From: Alopecurus myosuroides
Lineage: Eukaryota > Streptophyta > Magnoliopsida > Poales > Poaceae
NCBI GenBank assembly: GCA_028641055.1
Contig: CM054062.1
Span: 183,581,958 to 183,645,957 of the forward strand
Length of the DNA: 64,000 nucleotides
Direction: 5' to 3'
Shown here: positions 1-11,610 of the stretch, piece by piece
Layout: each line of letters opens with the position of its first letter
Numbering within the stretch: the first letter of the stretch is position 1
Notes under the pieces: model-generated
What the model was told of the DNA's origin: nothing
Database searches by the model: none
The model's input: the letters and a program-made list of their open reading frames with translations, nothing else
Position numbers and translations under genes: made by a program

Positions 1-909
1 CCATGAAGATATTGAGAACAAAGGTGAGGCTGAAACGAGGGATGCATATGAAATAGCATCTCTATCCATGAATCTTGAGGAAGAGCATAATGGTAGAGTT
101 TCTCTTGAAGAGGAACTTGATTCTATTGAAGAGTCACATAATTAACTTGTCTCTAATATCACTTAAGCATGTGACCTTGCAATTGGTAAATATAAAAGCC
201 TAAAAAGGATAAATTTGAGTTTGGGGTTGGTCATGATAAACTAACCAAGGAGTGTGAAAAGCTCACCAAGGCTCACAAGGCCTTGGAGAGTCAACACTCC
301 ACCCTCAAAGAGTTACATGAACAACTTAAAACTCAATTTAATCAATTCAACACCCCTAGCACTTCTACTTCTTCTTGTGATCATGCAAATATTATTGAGG
401 AAAATGCTAGGTTGAAGGATGAGCTTGCAAGGCTCAAGTGCAAGAGCCCTCAAGTTGAGAAGGTTGTGGCCCCTAGCCCACAAGTAGTTGCTTCTAGACC
501 CCAAGTAATTGCTCCAAGGCCACAAGTTTTCAAGAAAGGTCTTGGCTATGTTTCCAAGAAGAAGAACAAGAACAAGAAGAAGGCCAACAATGTTGCTTCG
601 GGTGGTATTGTCATTAGGGACAAGACTACTCGTAGCATTCCCGCACAAGCCAACAATGTTTCTTCGAGTGGTGGTGTCATGAGGGACAACACTACTCGTA
701 GCATTTCCGCGGGAACTAACAATCCACACCATTTCTTATATGTTGATTATTATGGTGTTGTGCAAGGTAAATATGTTGGTCATATTGAAGTTTTCATTGA
801 CTATACTATTTGGGTTCCAAGGACCCTTGTATCTAACATGAGGGGACACTCCTCGGGTCCTAACTCTAGTCAATTATCTCTTGCAGGACTATGCTTCCGG
901 TGGGTCTAA
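1..909 (+). pseudogene. copia gag C-terminal part (Sirevirus type), decayed
   Basis: The reading frame starts outside the window and is hydrophilic and coiled-coil-like (EEEHN, SLEEELDSIEESHN), with in-frame stops near 142 and 164. From 283 a 208-codon open stretch continues with SCDHANIIEENARLKDEL and a lysine/asparagine-rich linker (about 540-600), then a tandemly repeated segment (about 596-650 and 653-710, each with DxTTRSI). No CCHC zinc knuckle is evident in the remaining part. In the intact family this protein forms the virus-like particle. The open stretch ends at 909 and overlaps the start of the protease segment in another frame, which indicates a frameshift. Confidence 0.65.
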
Positions 910-3900
910 ATGGATAATTGATAGTGGATGCACTAGTCATATGACCGGAAGCGCCCAAATGATATTGATGCAACCGTCACCTGTGGAGACAAGTCCAAGT
1001 CTAAGGTATGGGGGTTTGGCAATGTTGTGATTGCTCCTGATATCAATCTCGTGGACGTCATGCTTGTTGAATCCCTTGGTCACAATTTACTTTCAGTTTG
1101 TTCATTAGGGAAGATGGGTTTGTCCGTCTTCTTTGATCCTGATATTGTGGTCCTTTTGAGGAGCAAGACTCTTGACGTCGCATACGTGGGACATGTTGAA
1201 AATGAGTTGTTCGTGCTGGACTTTTCGAAGTCTACCAACTCTCAATCAATGTGTATTTTCGGAAAGGCGGACGTGGGGTGGTTGTGGCATCGCCGCTTAT
1301 CCCATGTCAACATGAGAACTTTGCAAAGTCTTCACAAAGGTGGCCTTATCCTCGTACTAAAATAAAATGTTTCCTTTTCCAAAGATCGCGTTTGTAGGTC
1401 GTGTGTTGAAGGAAAGATGCATGATGCCGCCCACAAGGCCAAGACTATTATCTCATCAAAGAGGATCTTGGAGCTTCTCCATGTTGATCTCTTTGGTGTC
1501 GTGCCCGAGGCAAGTGTTGATGGCAAGAATTATTGCTTGGTGATTGTCGATGACTATTCAAGATACACTTGGTTTCATTTCTTCAAGTGCAAGAGAGAGA
1601 CCCAACAAACTAGCAACGACTTCACCAACCAAGTGCAACGTCAACACAATGTTCAAATCATGCCTATTAGGAGTGACAATGGCTTCGAGTTCAAGAACTA
1701 CACTTTGAACGAATTCCTTAGTGAAGAGGGGATTCGTCATCAATATTCCTCCACCTCCACCCCTCAACAAAATGGTGTAGCCAAGCGGAAGAATAGAACT
1801 CTATTGGATATGTCAAGGACCATGTTGGCGGAGTATTCTTATCCCCAATGTCTATGGGCCGAGGCCATATCCACCGCATGCCACTCCTCCAACCGCCTCT
1901 ACATCCGCAAGACCTTGGACAAGACTCCACATGAGATCCTCACCGGAAACAAACCCAACGTCTCCTAATTCCGCGTATTTGGTTGTAAGTGTTTCTATTT
2001 GATCAAGGGTGTTCGGTTATCTAAATTCCAATCTAAAACTATTGAGGGTATATTTGTTGGTTACGGTGCCGAATCCCACACTTATAGAGTCTTTGGCAAA
2101 GCCTCACAGATTTCCGTAGAATCTTGTAGTGTCGTTTTCGAGGAAAATGATGGCTCCCAAGTGGCGCAATTTCATGTTTCTAATGTAGATGTTGAAATGC
2201 CTCAAGAATCCATAGGAAGGATGGGTGTGGGATTTTTCTGCACCATCGAGGGACACCTTATGGCAACTCGAGAAGGACTATGCTCTACTCAAGTGGAGTC
2301 GTCCTCTACAATAGAAGAACAAGCCAAGGAGCTAAATGATGCACCTAACCAAGAACATGTTGAAGACCCTCCTCTCATTGACCAAGTGACTATGCAAGAT
2401 GCAACCACTCCTATCATTCAAGTTATTCAAGGTCAAGGCCAAGATCAACCGTCCTCATCCTCCTCTCCTCAAGTTGAAAAAAGTGTTGATCATGATGATG
2501 ATGATCAAGGCCAACAAGTTGGTCACGGAGAACCAAATGATCAAGATGATAAAATGATTCCTCCTCACAATAATGAGGAGATCGAAGACCGACATGCTAA
2601 AAGGATTAGAAGAGCTTTGAAGCGTATTGATGCTTCCGAAAACAAAGTGTTGGAAGATATTCAAACTAAAAGATACACAAGAAGGAAATTGGCAAACTTT
2701 AGTGAAAATCAAGCTCACATATACATGGTGGAACGAAAGAAGGGGTTTGAAGCTCTTGAGGACTCCGATTGGTTTGAAGCTATGCATGATGGGCTCAATA
2801 ACTTTGAGCGCAATAAAGTTTGGAAGCTTGTTGAGAAGCCCAAGGATTGCCACAATGTTATCTGCACTAAGTGGATTTTCGAGAACAAACAAGATGAGCA
2901 TGGTATTGTTATAAGGAACAAGGCAAGATTGGTGGCTCAAGGCTACACTCAAGTGGAAGGCATTGAATTTGATGAAACCTATGCTCCCATGGCTCGCCTT
3001 GAGTCCATCTGTATCCTTCTTGCATATGCATCTTTGCATAATTTCAAATTTCAACAAATGGATGTCAAAAGTGCTTTTCTAAATGGTCCACTAAAAGATG
3101 AGGTATATGTTAAGCAACCTCCGGGGTTCGAGAACCCCAACTTCCCTAACCATGTCTACAAGCTCGATAAGGAGCTCTATGGACTTAAGCAAGCACCACG
3201 TGCGTGGTATGAGCACCTTAGAGAGTTGTTGGAAGACCGTGGGTTTGAAGTTGGGAATGTCAAACCCACCCGTTTCACAAAGAGGGTAAAGGGAGATTTT
3301 CATATGCAAACTCTATGTGGACGATAATATGTTTGGCTCAACTAACCAAGCTTTTAATAATGAGTTCTCAAAGCTTATGACTGACAGGTTTGAGATGTCC
3401 ATGATGGGAGAGCTTAAATTCTTCCTTGGCTTTAAGATCAAGCAATTGCCTTGTGGGACTTTCATTTCTCAAGCCAAGTATACCCAAGACATGCTCAAAA
3501 GGTTTAATTTCCAAGGTGCAAAAGAGAAGTCATCTCCTATGCAAGTCAAATGTCACCTCAAGCACAATCCAGATGGTAAAGATGTGGACCAAAAGTTGTA
3601 TTGTTCTATGATTGGTTCTTTGCTTTAACTTTGTGCATCTTGGCCCGATATCGTTTTGGGTGTAGGTGTGTGTGCAAGGTATCAAGCGGCTCCTAAGGAA
3701 AGCCACTTGGTGGCGGTCCATAGGATCTTTTGGTATTTGGTTCATACCTCAAGGTTTGGTTTGTGGTACCCAAATGGGACACAATTTCCTCTCAAGGGCT
3801 ACACGGACTCGGATTGGGACGATGATCAAGATGATAGGAAGTCTACTTCTGGGGCTTGCCAATTTCTTGGTAGGTCCTTGGTGAGTTGGTCTTCCAAGAA

Positions 3901-3955
3901 GGAAAAATGTATATCTCTCTCCACCGCCGAAGCCGAGTATGTGGCGGTGATTCGA
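1..3955 (+). mobile_element. Ty1-copia (Sirevirus-like) retrotransposon, internal region, truncated at both ends
   Basis: The interior of a copia element runs in the order gag tail, protease, integrase, reverse transcriptase, RNase H. That order, with integrase before reverse transcriptase, defines Ty1-copia. The 5' LTR and gag start lie outside the window. The 3' end stops inside the RNase H domain, just after the STAEAEYVA motif near 3950, where a minus-strand gypsy LTR begins. The acidic, coiled-coil-like gag tail with the phrases SCDHANIIEENARLKDELA is typical of Sirevirus-lineage gag in grasses, as I remember that family. Stops and frameshifts throughout show the copy is dead. Confidence 0.85.
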
Positions 3956-3990
3956 CACAAGGGGAGCCAAATAATATTTGTGAGCCTTAA
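898..3990 (+). pseudogene. copia pol: protease, integrase, RT, RNase H (broken)
   Basis: Protease: WIIDSGCTSHMTG near 905-945 holds the catalytic D-S-G. Pre-integrase: WLWHRRLSHVNMRTLQSL near 1279-1335. Integrase (1417-1968): DLFG and RSDNG supply two catalytic aspartates, but the third position, normally QNGVxERKNRT, reads QNGVAKRKNRT, so the catalytic glutamate is a lysine (codon 1783-1785). RT (about 2760-3330): KARLVAQGYTQ, DVKSAFLNG and LYGLKQAPRAWYE. A frameshift falls at the YVDD box near 3310-3330, and the frame resumes at 3317. RNase H (3656-3955): YTDSDWDDDQDDRKSTSG and STAEAEYVA. Further breaks lie at 1365, 1966 and 3626. It is clearly non-functional. Confidence 0.88.
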
Positions 3991-4973
3991 CAAGTGATTT
4001 GTCAATTCACCTGCACCTGAAAGTACTTTTGTTCGCAGTGGTTTATCAATAGTAACATTTTTATAGTAACAACAGTAGTGAAATAATAGCATCAGTGGAA
4101 TGAAAACAGCAGCAGCAGTAGTGTTTGAAGTAAACATCGGGATTAAATACTGTAGCCATCCCCTCCGGTTGTCCCAATTTATGTCACTTCGGGGCCTCGG
4201 GTTCCGGACAACAATGTGTGTAAACAACCTACAGGTATGATCAAGAAACAATAATTATCATCGTGATTCAATAACATGTTCAGATCTGAGATCATGGCAC
4301 TCGGGCCCAAAGTGGCAAGCATTAATCATAACAAGTTGCAACAATGTCAATATCACTAGTAGAGGATACTAGGCACTATGCCCTAACAATCACGGCATTA
4401 TTACATGAACGATCTCATCCAATCCCTAACATCCCCTTCAGCCTACAGCGGGGGAATTACTCACACATGGATGGTCGATGGAGAGGCGTTGGTGATGACG
4501 ATGATCTCCTCCACTTCCCTGTCCCGGCAGGGTGCCAGAACAGGAACTTCTGATCCCCGAATCGAGGTTCGGGACGACGGCGGCGCTATGTTGTGTTTCT
4601 GTGGAATGTGACGAACCCCCTCGGGTTTTAGGGTTGGAGGCTACTTGTAATCGAAAGGGGAGTCCGAGGGGGGCTCTGGGGGGCCCACATCCTATGCTGG
4701 CGCGGCCAGGGGGACCCGCGCCAGGGGGTGTGGCCACCCTGTGGCTCCTCTCCTGGCGCCCTTCTGGCTCCCGGGGTCTTTCGGGGTGAAAACATCAATG
4801 GGCTCTTTTCGGGGCATTTTCCAGAAAGTTGATTTTTCTACACACAAAAAAGACACCAAGTTAATTCCGCTGAAAACAGCATTAGTCCGTGTTAGTTGTA
4901 TTCAAAACACACAAGTTTATAAGAAAACAATAAGAAAAGTGTTAGGAAAAGGAGATACGTTTTCGACGTGTCA
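3956..4973 (-). mobile_element. 3' LTR of an Athila-like gypsy element, end truncated
   Basis: On the minus strand an LTR starts at 4973 with TGACACGTCGAAAACGTATC, right after a polypurine tract (RC of 4974-4987, AAGCTTGGGGGAGT). The start matches the TGATACGTCTCCAACGTATC-type ends of abundant Triticeae gypsy LTRs. It runs to the junction with the copia element near 3955. The last expected stretch before the terminal CA is missing, so the LTR is truncated there. No coding capacity is expected, and the short open frames in it are chance. Confidence 0.7.
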
Positions 4974-5940
4974 ACTCCCCCAAGCTTAGCTTATTTCTTG
5001 TCCTCAAGCAATTCAGTGACAACTGAGTGCGATAAAAGACTTTGACGAACACATTTGTTTCATATGATGGAAATATACTCACTATATGATCACAAACTTA
5101 ATTATGCTCATGATAAGATACATGCAAGGTATTGTCACTTAATAGCTATGCAAACCATGAAGAGATAACAACATACTAATAATAAAAAACATGAAGCATA
5201 ACTATTTGCAAGATTGAAGTATTCATAATAGGATCTGATAAAGTGGTATCTCGCTTGCCCTTAAGTGTGGGGAGAAACATAAATGCCAGGGCACCTCTGA
5301 AGTTCAAGGGAAGACTAGAAGTAAAGATATCAAAGATACAAGTATCAAAGTTATACCACAATCAACCGTACTTTGGGACAAACACATCACACTAAGAATG
5401 ACCATTGTGCTCTCAAGAAAGTGCTCAAAGAATATGGCGGAGACTCAACATAAAAGTAAAAGAAAGGCCCTTCGCAGAGGGAAGCATGGATCACTCATGT
5501 GCTAGAGATTTTTATTTTATTAAACAGAGGTATTAAAAACATTTTGAGAGAGGTGTATGATTATGTCAACGAATGGTAGACAGACAACACAGTACGTCAC
5601 AAGCCAACTAGATTCACAAGAGCGGCTCCCATGTGAAGGACGCATCTGGGTAGAAGGTCATCCCTCTTTCTCTTTTGTTTACACAATTATGTTTTGACTA
5701 ATAAATCAGGGGAAAAAAGAGTGAAGAGAATTTGTGTCTATTAATTTGGGGCTGGGCACCCCGCTGCCATCTCTTCTATCATTTGGATAAGCGGATGAAG
5801 CCACTAGTCCAGGGTGTGAAATCCAATCAACAAGTGAGATAAAGATTCTCTATTTACGTCCCCATGAGCTAAAACAGGGGCACAAAACAAGAATAATTTT
5901 TAGCAGGTTTTAAAGGTAGCACAGGAGCAATTTACTTGGA
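4974..5940 (-). mobile_element. gypsy internal non-coding region upstream of the minus-strand 3' LTR
   Basis: This stretch lies upstream of the polypurine tract of the minus-strand LTR. It is AT-rich, full of stops on both strands, and reads like the long non-coding region between pol and the 3' LTR of Athila-group elements. I see no gene. The boundary with the plus-strand element to the right is set by change in character only and is uncertain by about 200 bases. Confidence 0.5.
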
Positions 5941-7593
5941 GTGGCGGTTAAATACCACATATAGGTAGGTATGGTGGACACATTTGTTTTCTATATTTAG
6001 ATGTTATTAGCTCTCTTGTATTTATTTCATATTTTCTTATAGAGTTGTTTCTAGTTGCTTGGTGAGTGATTGGACTGAAAATTGTCATGCATCTGGTAGT
6101 GGTATGAGAAGAAACTGCATAATCTTGTAGATCATTAAATTATTTCACTTGAATCATTGCTGGAGTTTTTAGATATTAATATGCTTAATGGTTAAACTTT
6201 CTGGTCAGTGCCACATACCCTTTTGGAGTGATATTGATTATGTCTTGTAAAATCATATGATACTGGAATCTTTAAACTTGTGAGTTCCCGTTTATTTGAA
6301 TTAAGTTGTGGTTTTCTGGCACTTCCACTAACCATATTTGATAGCGTCTTCGGTGCTGTGCACTACCCTTTCTCACATAGAGATAGGTGCATACTTTTCC
6401 AGTACATACAAACCCCGTGGGAGGACTTCATCTTGTTCTTCTACACATAAGCCCATATATCTTCCTCAAAACAGTCACGATACCTACCTCCCACGTCATT
6501 TTCATAGCCGTTTCGAGATATATTGCCATGCAACATCCATCTATATTATGTTATTTGATGACGTCCTTCATTGTTATATTTAGTTTTATACATCATAGAT
6601 ATTTATTATGAGTTATGAGTACTAAAAGTGTGATGATTCATTATAATATAGAATGTTGCCCCTACCGGTGAGGATTTAAAAGAGCCCAAAAAGACCATCA
6701 TAAAAATATTTCAAAGTGGACACAGAAAAAAGATCCCAAAGAAGACAAATGAGAGAAAATATAAAAGAGCCACGGAGGCCATAAAAAAAAGAGGGGCAGC
6801 ATTACTATCCTTTATTCCACACATATGCTTATGTTTAGCATGTATACTTTAGTTTAGAGAGAGTTTTCATATTATTACTTTCATAGCAATGTGGGGATCC
6901 TTACATTATAGAACTTGACTTGTATAATCCAATGATGAGCCTCCTCAAAAGTGCTCTAGTTCTTCGTGAGCAAGCAGTTTGGATGCACCCCCGCTAGTTT
7001 AATTGGAGAGCTTGCATACACTTATTACTCTATGTTCATCCGTTGTGTGGAAATTACTATTCCTTACATAGCTTCGACTATAAGATATCCTGTTGTTTAA
7101 TGATCACTTTCAGCAGTGTGAGACTTTCTTCCATTGATCGTCCAAACCCCCCATAAGGTTCTCTTAGCCATAACATTCTGGTGCTAGGAACCAATGCTAA
7201 ACGTTTACTTGTTTAAAGTGCACAAATAACACGATGATCTTCTGTGTTTTGGTATCACCTGGCTTGATCCTGACAAAAATGATTGTGGGTGTTTGAGGCT
7301 TTGAATGATTATATCATTATCATCGTGCTTGATTCTTAAAATCATCTTTAATATACCCTGGACGGTTCATGGTCTTTTAGTATTGATTCATTAATAGTTC
7401 TTACTTTATTGTTCCAAAGAGTTTAGACATTATTCATTCGGTGTCAACTATAAATTTCAGCTTTTGTTCATTTCATCCTTGCATGATTTACATTACTATT
7501 TGATGAATATTGTGTTGGTAGCATGTCACCTCAAAAATTACCTGTTTATCACTTACCTACTCAAGAACGAGCAGGAGTTAAGCTTGGGGTTGC
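5941..7593 (+). mobile_element. gypsy (Athila-like) 3' internal non-coding region and polypurine tract
   Basis: This is the plus-strand counterpart of the preceding region. It is AT-rich and non-coding, and ends in a polypurine-like tract (GAGTTAAGCTTGGGG, about 7574-7588) followed at once by an LTR start at 7594. No domain is recognisable in the short open frames (6338-6611, 7464-7796). Its orientation is opposite to the 3956-5940 element, so two different Athila-like insertions or a rearranged one abut here. Confidence 0.55.
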
Positions 7594-8830
7594 TGACACG
7601 TCTCAAACGTATCTATAATTTTTTATGCTCCATGCTTGTTTTATTTATGTTATTGCATGTTTTCTACATGCTTTACTTCGTTTTCAGAATGATTTCAATG
7701 ACTAACCTATTAACAAGATGTCCAGAGTTAGTTTATGTTTTCTGCTGTTTTTGTTTCCAGAAAAGCTATGAAGAACATATTCGCCAAATGTCTTGAAAAT
7801 TTGAGGGATTTATTTTTTGCTCGGAACAAAGACGAAGTCCAAAGGAGAGCCGGAGAGGAGCTAGGGGGTGGCCAGTGACCCCCAGGCGTGGATCCACCCT
7901 AGGCCACGCCTAGTGGGCCCATCACCACCCTGGCCACCGCCTCATGCCGCCTCTTCGCCTATAAAATCACATTAACCCTACAAACTTTGGGGGCGGATAA
8001 ATTTTCCACGAAACCGATACAGAGGCCCCGTCACCGTGAAAGTCCAATCTAGGGCTTATGGAGTCCTACTCCAGCACCCTGTCAGAGAGGGGGGGTCGTC
8101 ATGGAAGGCCTCTACATCGCCATGATTGCCTCCAGATAGATGCGTGAGTAGTTCATTCCGGGACTACGGGTCTATAGCAGTAGGGAGAAATCGTTGTTCT
8201 TGTCTATGGATGAGGATTATTGCTTACATTACGTATTGATCTTATTGCATTTATCTGTTGCACACAAGCAATCACTTCGTTGTTGCAACTTAATACCGGC
8301 GAGATTTGATGGATTTCTGTCTCAAGGTGGACTTTTATTAATAGATGTTGTCAGTTGGCGGTCTATTTTCCTTGACGTAATGCCTACAATACTAGAACCC
8401 GTGAACTATATTTTGTCATAATAGTATTGTCATACACTCATGATTTGTCAATTCTCGAACTCTAATTTGTTCCTCCAACATGTTTATTGTTCTTAGGAGA
8501 GACACCACTAGTGAAACTATGGCCCCCGGTCCTATTTTCCTCATTTATTACAACCTTGTTTACATGCTTTCATCATAATTTGCTCGTTATTCTATTTTCA
8601 TTTAATATTCTCCAACCATTTGATACAATTAATTTTCTAGTTTTCAGCAAGACAGGAAGATTTACAACCTTCTGAGTGACTTCGAAGTCCTACTTTGTTG
8701 AAGCGCCAGACAACAAGTAACCTACTTGAGAAACTTTGAAGTCCTACTGGATTGATAACCCTGGTTCCATAACTGGGGGAAAATACTGCTATGCTGCATC
8801 ATACCTTCCTCTTGGGTTTCCCAATGGGTG
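7594..8830 (+). mobile_element. Athila-like gypsy LTR (+), 3' part uncertain
   Basis: It starts TGACACGTCTCAAACGTATC directly after the polypurine tract. A CACGCC-rich segment (7860-7960) and a TATA-like CTATAAAATC near 7960-7970 precede the probable transcript start. The part at 8194-8440 is clearly related to the reverse complement of 62030-62260, which shows that another member of the same broad LTR group sits at the right end of the window in the other orientation. The LTR end near 8800-8830 is not sharp: no terminal CA with a primer site is visible before unrelated copia LTR sequence begins. Confidence 0.65.
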
Positions 8831-8859
8831 TGTGATCATGCCACCTAGCAAGCCTCCCA

Positions 8860-9250
8860 CGGTACGGTACGAGTTGTTACCGACTTGGATATGAGTTCTA
8901 TCTTGTCTGGGGTTTTACCCCTCTATATAGATCATGTAAGCCTCCGGTTTGGGTAATCGCAAGTTGTAAATCCCTGGTGCTTGTAACCGCACCCAATATA
9001 CTTAAGTTCTACTAGCCGGCGCCCGTAGTTTTTTCTCTTCCTCATTGGAAGTGTTTTTCACGTTAAAAATCTTGTGTCTCCTTGTGTCGTTCTTCTTGTT
9101 AATTTCTTATTTGTTTCCATTGTTTATAACAACATACCTATCGCCAACACACCGAGCGACCTTAGATCCAACAATTGAGAGCCTTCCTAGACTAGATCCA
9201 GAGGTGTGAGAAGATGGATTAAGATCTGACGCTGACGGCCATTCAAACCA
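8860..9250 (+). mobile_element. copia-type LTR remnant with a damaged primer-binding site
   Basis: A short LTR-like piece has a TATA-like CTATATAGATC near 8922-8932 and a run of TG-rich sequence, and ends near 9167 before CAACAATTGAGAGCC. In intact elements this site would read like TTGGTATCAGAGCC, the initiator tRNA-Met primer site. Here the TGGTATCA core is lost. Sequence up to about 9250 is probably 5' leader of the same element. The left end is truncated. Assignment to copia rests on the primer-site remnant only. Confidence 0.4.
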
Positions 9251-9663
9251 TTGTCGCGCCATGACAAGCGCTCGGAAGCACCCGGTCGCATGGCCAAGGA
9301 TGGAAGGTCGTAACGTTTGCGGTCAATCTGGCGGTGCATATCCACATAAGCCCACCGCCTCAAGGCCCAAGCTCACCGCAGGGGACATGAAACAAGAAAT
9401 TCATCATTGCCATCTTCATCGATCATACCCGTCCTTGCCCTCTAGCTTGGCAGCTGTGGGGGAAGAGATTGAAGGGGAGGTTAGCAACGAGGGTGCTAGA
9501 GTTTTGCCCCCCCCCCGTGTCTAGAGAGAGATGCCACAATTTATACTTACCTTACATATATGAGACCGTTCGAAATGAGTGATGTAATGAGTAGAGACGA
9601 AACCATCCACTCTTTGTGTACAAAGGATCCATGAATATGAGACGACTCTCTGGGGTCTAACCG
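9251..9663. other. no recognisable feature
   Basis: No coding domain or repeat family is recognised. A homopolymer run of ten C lies near 9508-9517. The Cassandra element inserted at 9664 splits this sequence from that at 10415 onward, so the two pieces were once joined. Confidence 0.4.
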
Positions 9664-10409
9664 TGTGAGATCCTGGCGCAGGGCTCAATAGGATTAATAG
9701 GATACTCATATCAACAAGTTGCAACTTCTTTTCCGGAAGCCCATTTTGAAAGAACTCCAGTGTTAAGCGTGCTTGGCCTAGAGCAATTTGAGGATGGGTG
9801 ACCGACCGGGAAGGACGGAAGTCCTTCCCGGGTGCACATGAGTGAGGACAAAGTGCGCAGGAAAGACTAGTGTTGGTCTGTGGGGCCAGTCTAGAGATCC
9901 TAGAGAGCTACCAGGGATGACAGCCGACGGCTACGGGGTGGCCGGGGTGTTACATTTGGTATCAGAGCCGACCCTCGCGGTTACACGGGCGTGTGCGGGT
10001 CAGTGGGTGGACATGTGGGACATGTGCCGACACTGGGCGCACAGACGAGTGCCAAGAGGGGAAGTTCCTGGACTGTAGGTTGACCGACGAGGGCGTCGGT
10101 CTTCAAAGGGGGGAGGGATGTGAGATCCTGGCGCAGGGCTCAATAGGATTAATAGGATACTCATATCAACAAGTTGCAACTTCTTTTCCGGAAGCCCATC
10201 TTGAAAGAACTCCAGTGTTAAGCGTGCTTGGCCTAGAGCAATTTGAGGATGGGTGACCGACCGGGAAGGACGGAAGTCCTTCCCGGGTGCACATGAGTGA
10301 GGACAAAGTGCGCAGGAAAGACTAGTGTTGGTCTGTGGGGCCAGTCTAGAGATCCTAGAGAGCTACTAGGGGTGACAGCCGACGGCTACGGGGTGGCCGG
10401 GGTGTTACA
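9664..10409 (+). mobile_element. complete Cassandra TRIM retrotransposon with 5S rRNA-like LTRs
   Basis: Two direct 291 bp LTRs (9664-9954 and 10119-10409) start TGTGAGATCC and end GTGTTACA. They differ at only about three positions by eye and have no indels. The 164 bp interior begins with a primer-binding site TTTGGTATCAGAGCC (9955-9969, initiator tRNA-Met) and ends with a polypurine tract AAAGGGGGGAGGGA (10105-10118). The element is flanked by a perfect 5 bp duplication AACCG (9659-9663 and 10410-10414). Each LTR contains a 5S rRNA-like segment (9750-9833 and 10205-10288) with GTTAAGCGTGCTTGG and GGATGGGTGACC, the internal RNA polymerase III control region of 5S genes. These are the defining marks of Cassandra, a non-autonomous TRIM that codes for nothing. 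The roughly 1% LTR divergence implies a fairly recent insertion. Confidence 0.95.
9750..9833 (+). promoter_or_regulatory. 5S rRNA-derived Pol III promoter-like segment, Cassandra 5' LTR
   Basis: AGAACTCCAGTGTTAAGCGTGCTTGG followed by GGATGGGTGACC mirrors the A-box/intermediate/C-box part of plant 5S rRNA. The first 5S portion is degenerate, so this is not a functional rRNA gene. The same segment recurs in the 3' LTR at 10205-10288. Confidence 0.8.
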
Positions 10410-10414
10410 AACCG

Positions 10415-10855
10415 TTCTCGTGATTGAGCTGACGAACCGTGCGTGGTTCCCACCCCCTTATGTTCTCCCCCATCATGTCACAACAAGAGATCAAGAGAAA
10501 GAGATAGTTACCCCGTAAGAGAGTCGAATGACTCAAAGTCGGTCCACTGAGGCGACACGAATTCCGATGGAGGAAACCTATAGGGTTGGGAGTGCAGGTC
10601 GCTGGCGCGAGACTTAGGTGGGGGGGGGTGCATGCGGGTCACGGTGCTAGAGAAGATGTTGGGCGCTAGGGGGGCAGGAGCCTGGGAGGAAGACTCACGA
10701 CGGTGGAGGAGGTGCTCGACGCAAGGAGGGGCAGCGAGACGTCAGGCCAACATGTTAGCCATGGTGAGGCCTCCAGACGTAAGAATAGAAACATCCATGG
10801 CGCTATCTGTGACTACAATTGGAGTCGGACTTTCAAGTGAGCAACTTCTCCGTTT
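10415..10855. other. no recognisable feature; flank of the Cassandra and LINE insertions
   Basis: Mixed sequence with a G run near 10620-10627 and open frames without recognisable domains (for example 10632-10922). It may include more of the LINE that becomes recognisable from about 10856, but no motif supports this. Confidence 0.3.
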
Positions 10856-11401
10856 AGCACATCTCTCAGTTTGTTCACCTTTGGGGCCTCATTCAAGCTG
10901 TCAACCTGGCCCCTGGGATTGACGACGCCATCACTTGGACCCTCTCGACTTCTGGAACTTACACGACCAAGTCCGCTTATAAGGCGCAACTCATTGGCGC
11001 CTTATCATGCTCGTTTATGAGCGTTGTCTCGAGGACCTGGGCCCCTCCGGAATGCTCCTGCTTCGCCTGGCTTGACGAGCATAATAGATTTGCAGATGTC
11101 AACCTGAGAGTGGAAGACACATCGGATAGTCTATGAGACGTTGGATCGTTTATGAGACGTCGGATTGTCTGGCCATCAGGGGTGGCCTCACCAACCCGTC
11201 TGTCAGCTTTGCAGATGTCAACCGGAGAGCGGAAGACACATCATGTTTAAATGTTGTTTCTCCAAAAGGATCTGGGCGGATGCGGCCCTTTGGCTTCCCT
11301 GCCCTTCCCTCATGCAATGGCCTTGGATCCACTAAGCCTACGACCTTCGACTACTGGAAGACTTTAGCGGGCACGCCATCTACCTCTCTCAAAGGCCCCA
11401 A
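10856..11401 (+). mobile_element. LINE (L1-type) RT C-terminal part, left half of a split copy
   Basis: Conceptual translation gives ISQFVHLWGLIQAVNLAP, TWTLSTSGTYTTKSAYKAQL and WAPPECSCFAWL, the zinc-binding C-terminal domain (zf-RVT) of plant LINE reverse transcriptases. After a frameshift come IRGGLTNPS and FSKRIWADAALWLPCPSL, the downstream part of the same domain. A 36 bp piece (TTTGCAGATGTCAACC...) occurs twice, at about 11091 and 11203. The LINE continues at 19889-20152 after a MITE and a CACTA insertion. The 5' end is not identified, so it is either 5' truncated or decayed. Stops show it is dead. Confidence 0.75.
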
Positions 11402-11610
11402 CACTAGTGGAAACAGGGCCTTTTGTCCCGGGTCGTAAGGGCCATTTGTCCCGGTTGCGCAACCGGGATGGGCTAGCCGGGACAAATGGCCCTCCCCATT
11501 GGTCCCGGTTGTGCCAGCACCCGGGATGGTAAGGCTGGCCCACGTGGCGACTCTGGGCCAGGGACCGCGAGGGAGTTCGTCCCGGTTCGTTTTAGGGACC
11601 GGGATGGATG
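11402..11610. repeat. CACTA-1 left terminus and subterminal repeats
   Basis: The terminal inverted repeat is followed by alternating direct and inverted copies of a TTTGTCCCGG / CCGGGATGG core (11424-11605). In En/Spm elements such motifs are binding sites for the transposon's own DNA-binding protein. The matching array on the right is at about 19450-19680. Confidence 0.8.

Noticed and set aside
9750..9833. 5S rRNA gene
   Set aside because: Only the internal control part resembles 5S. The first third is degenerate and the segment lies in both LTRs of a Cassandra element.
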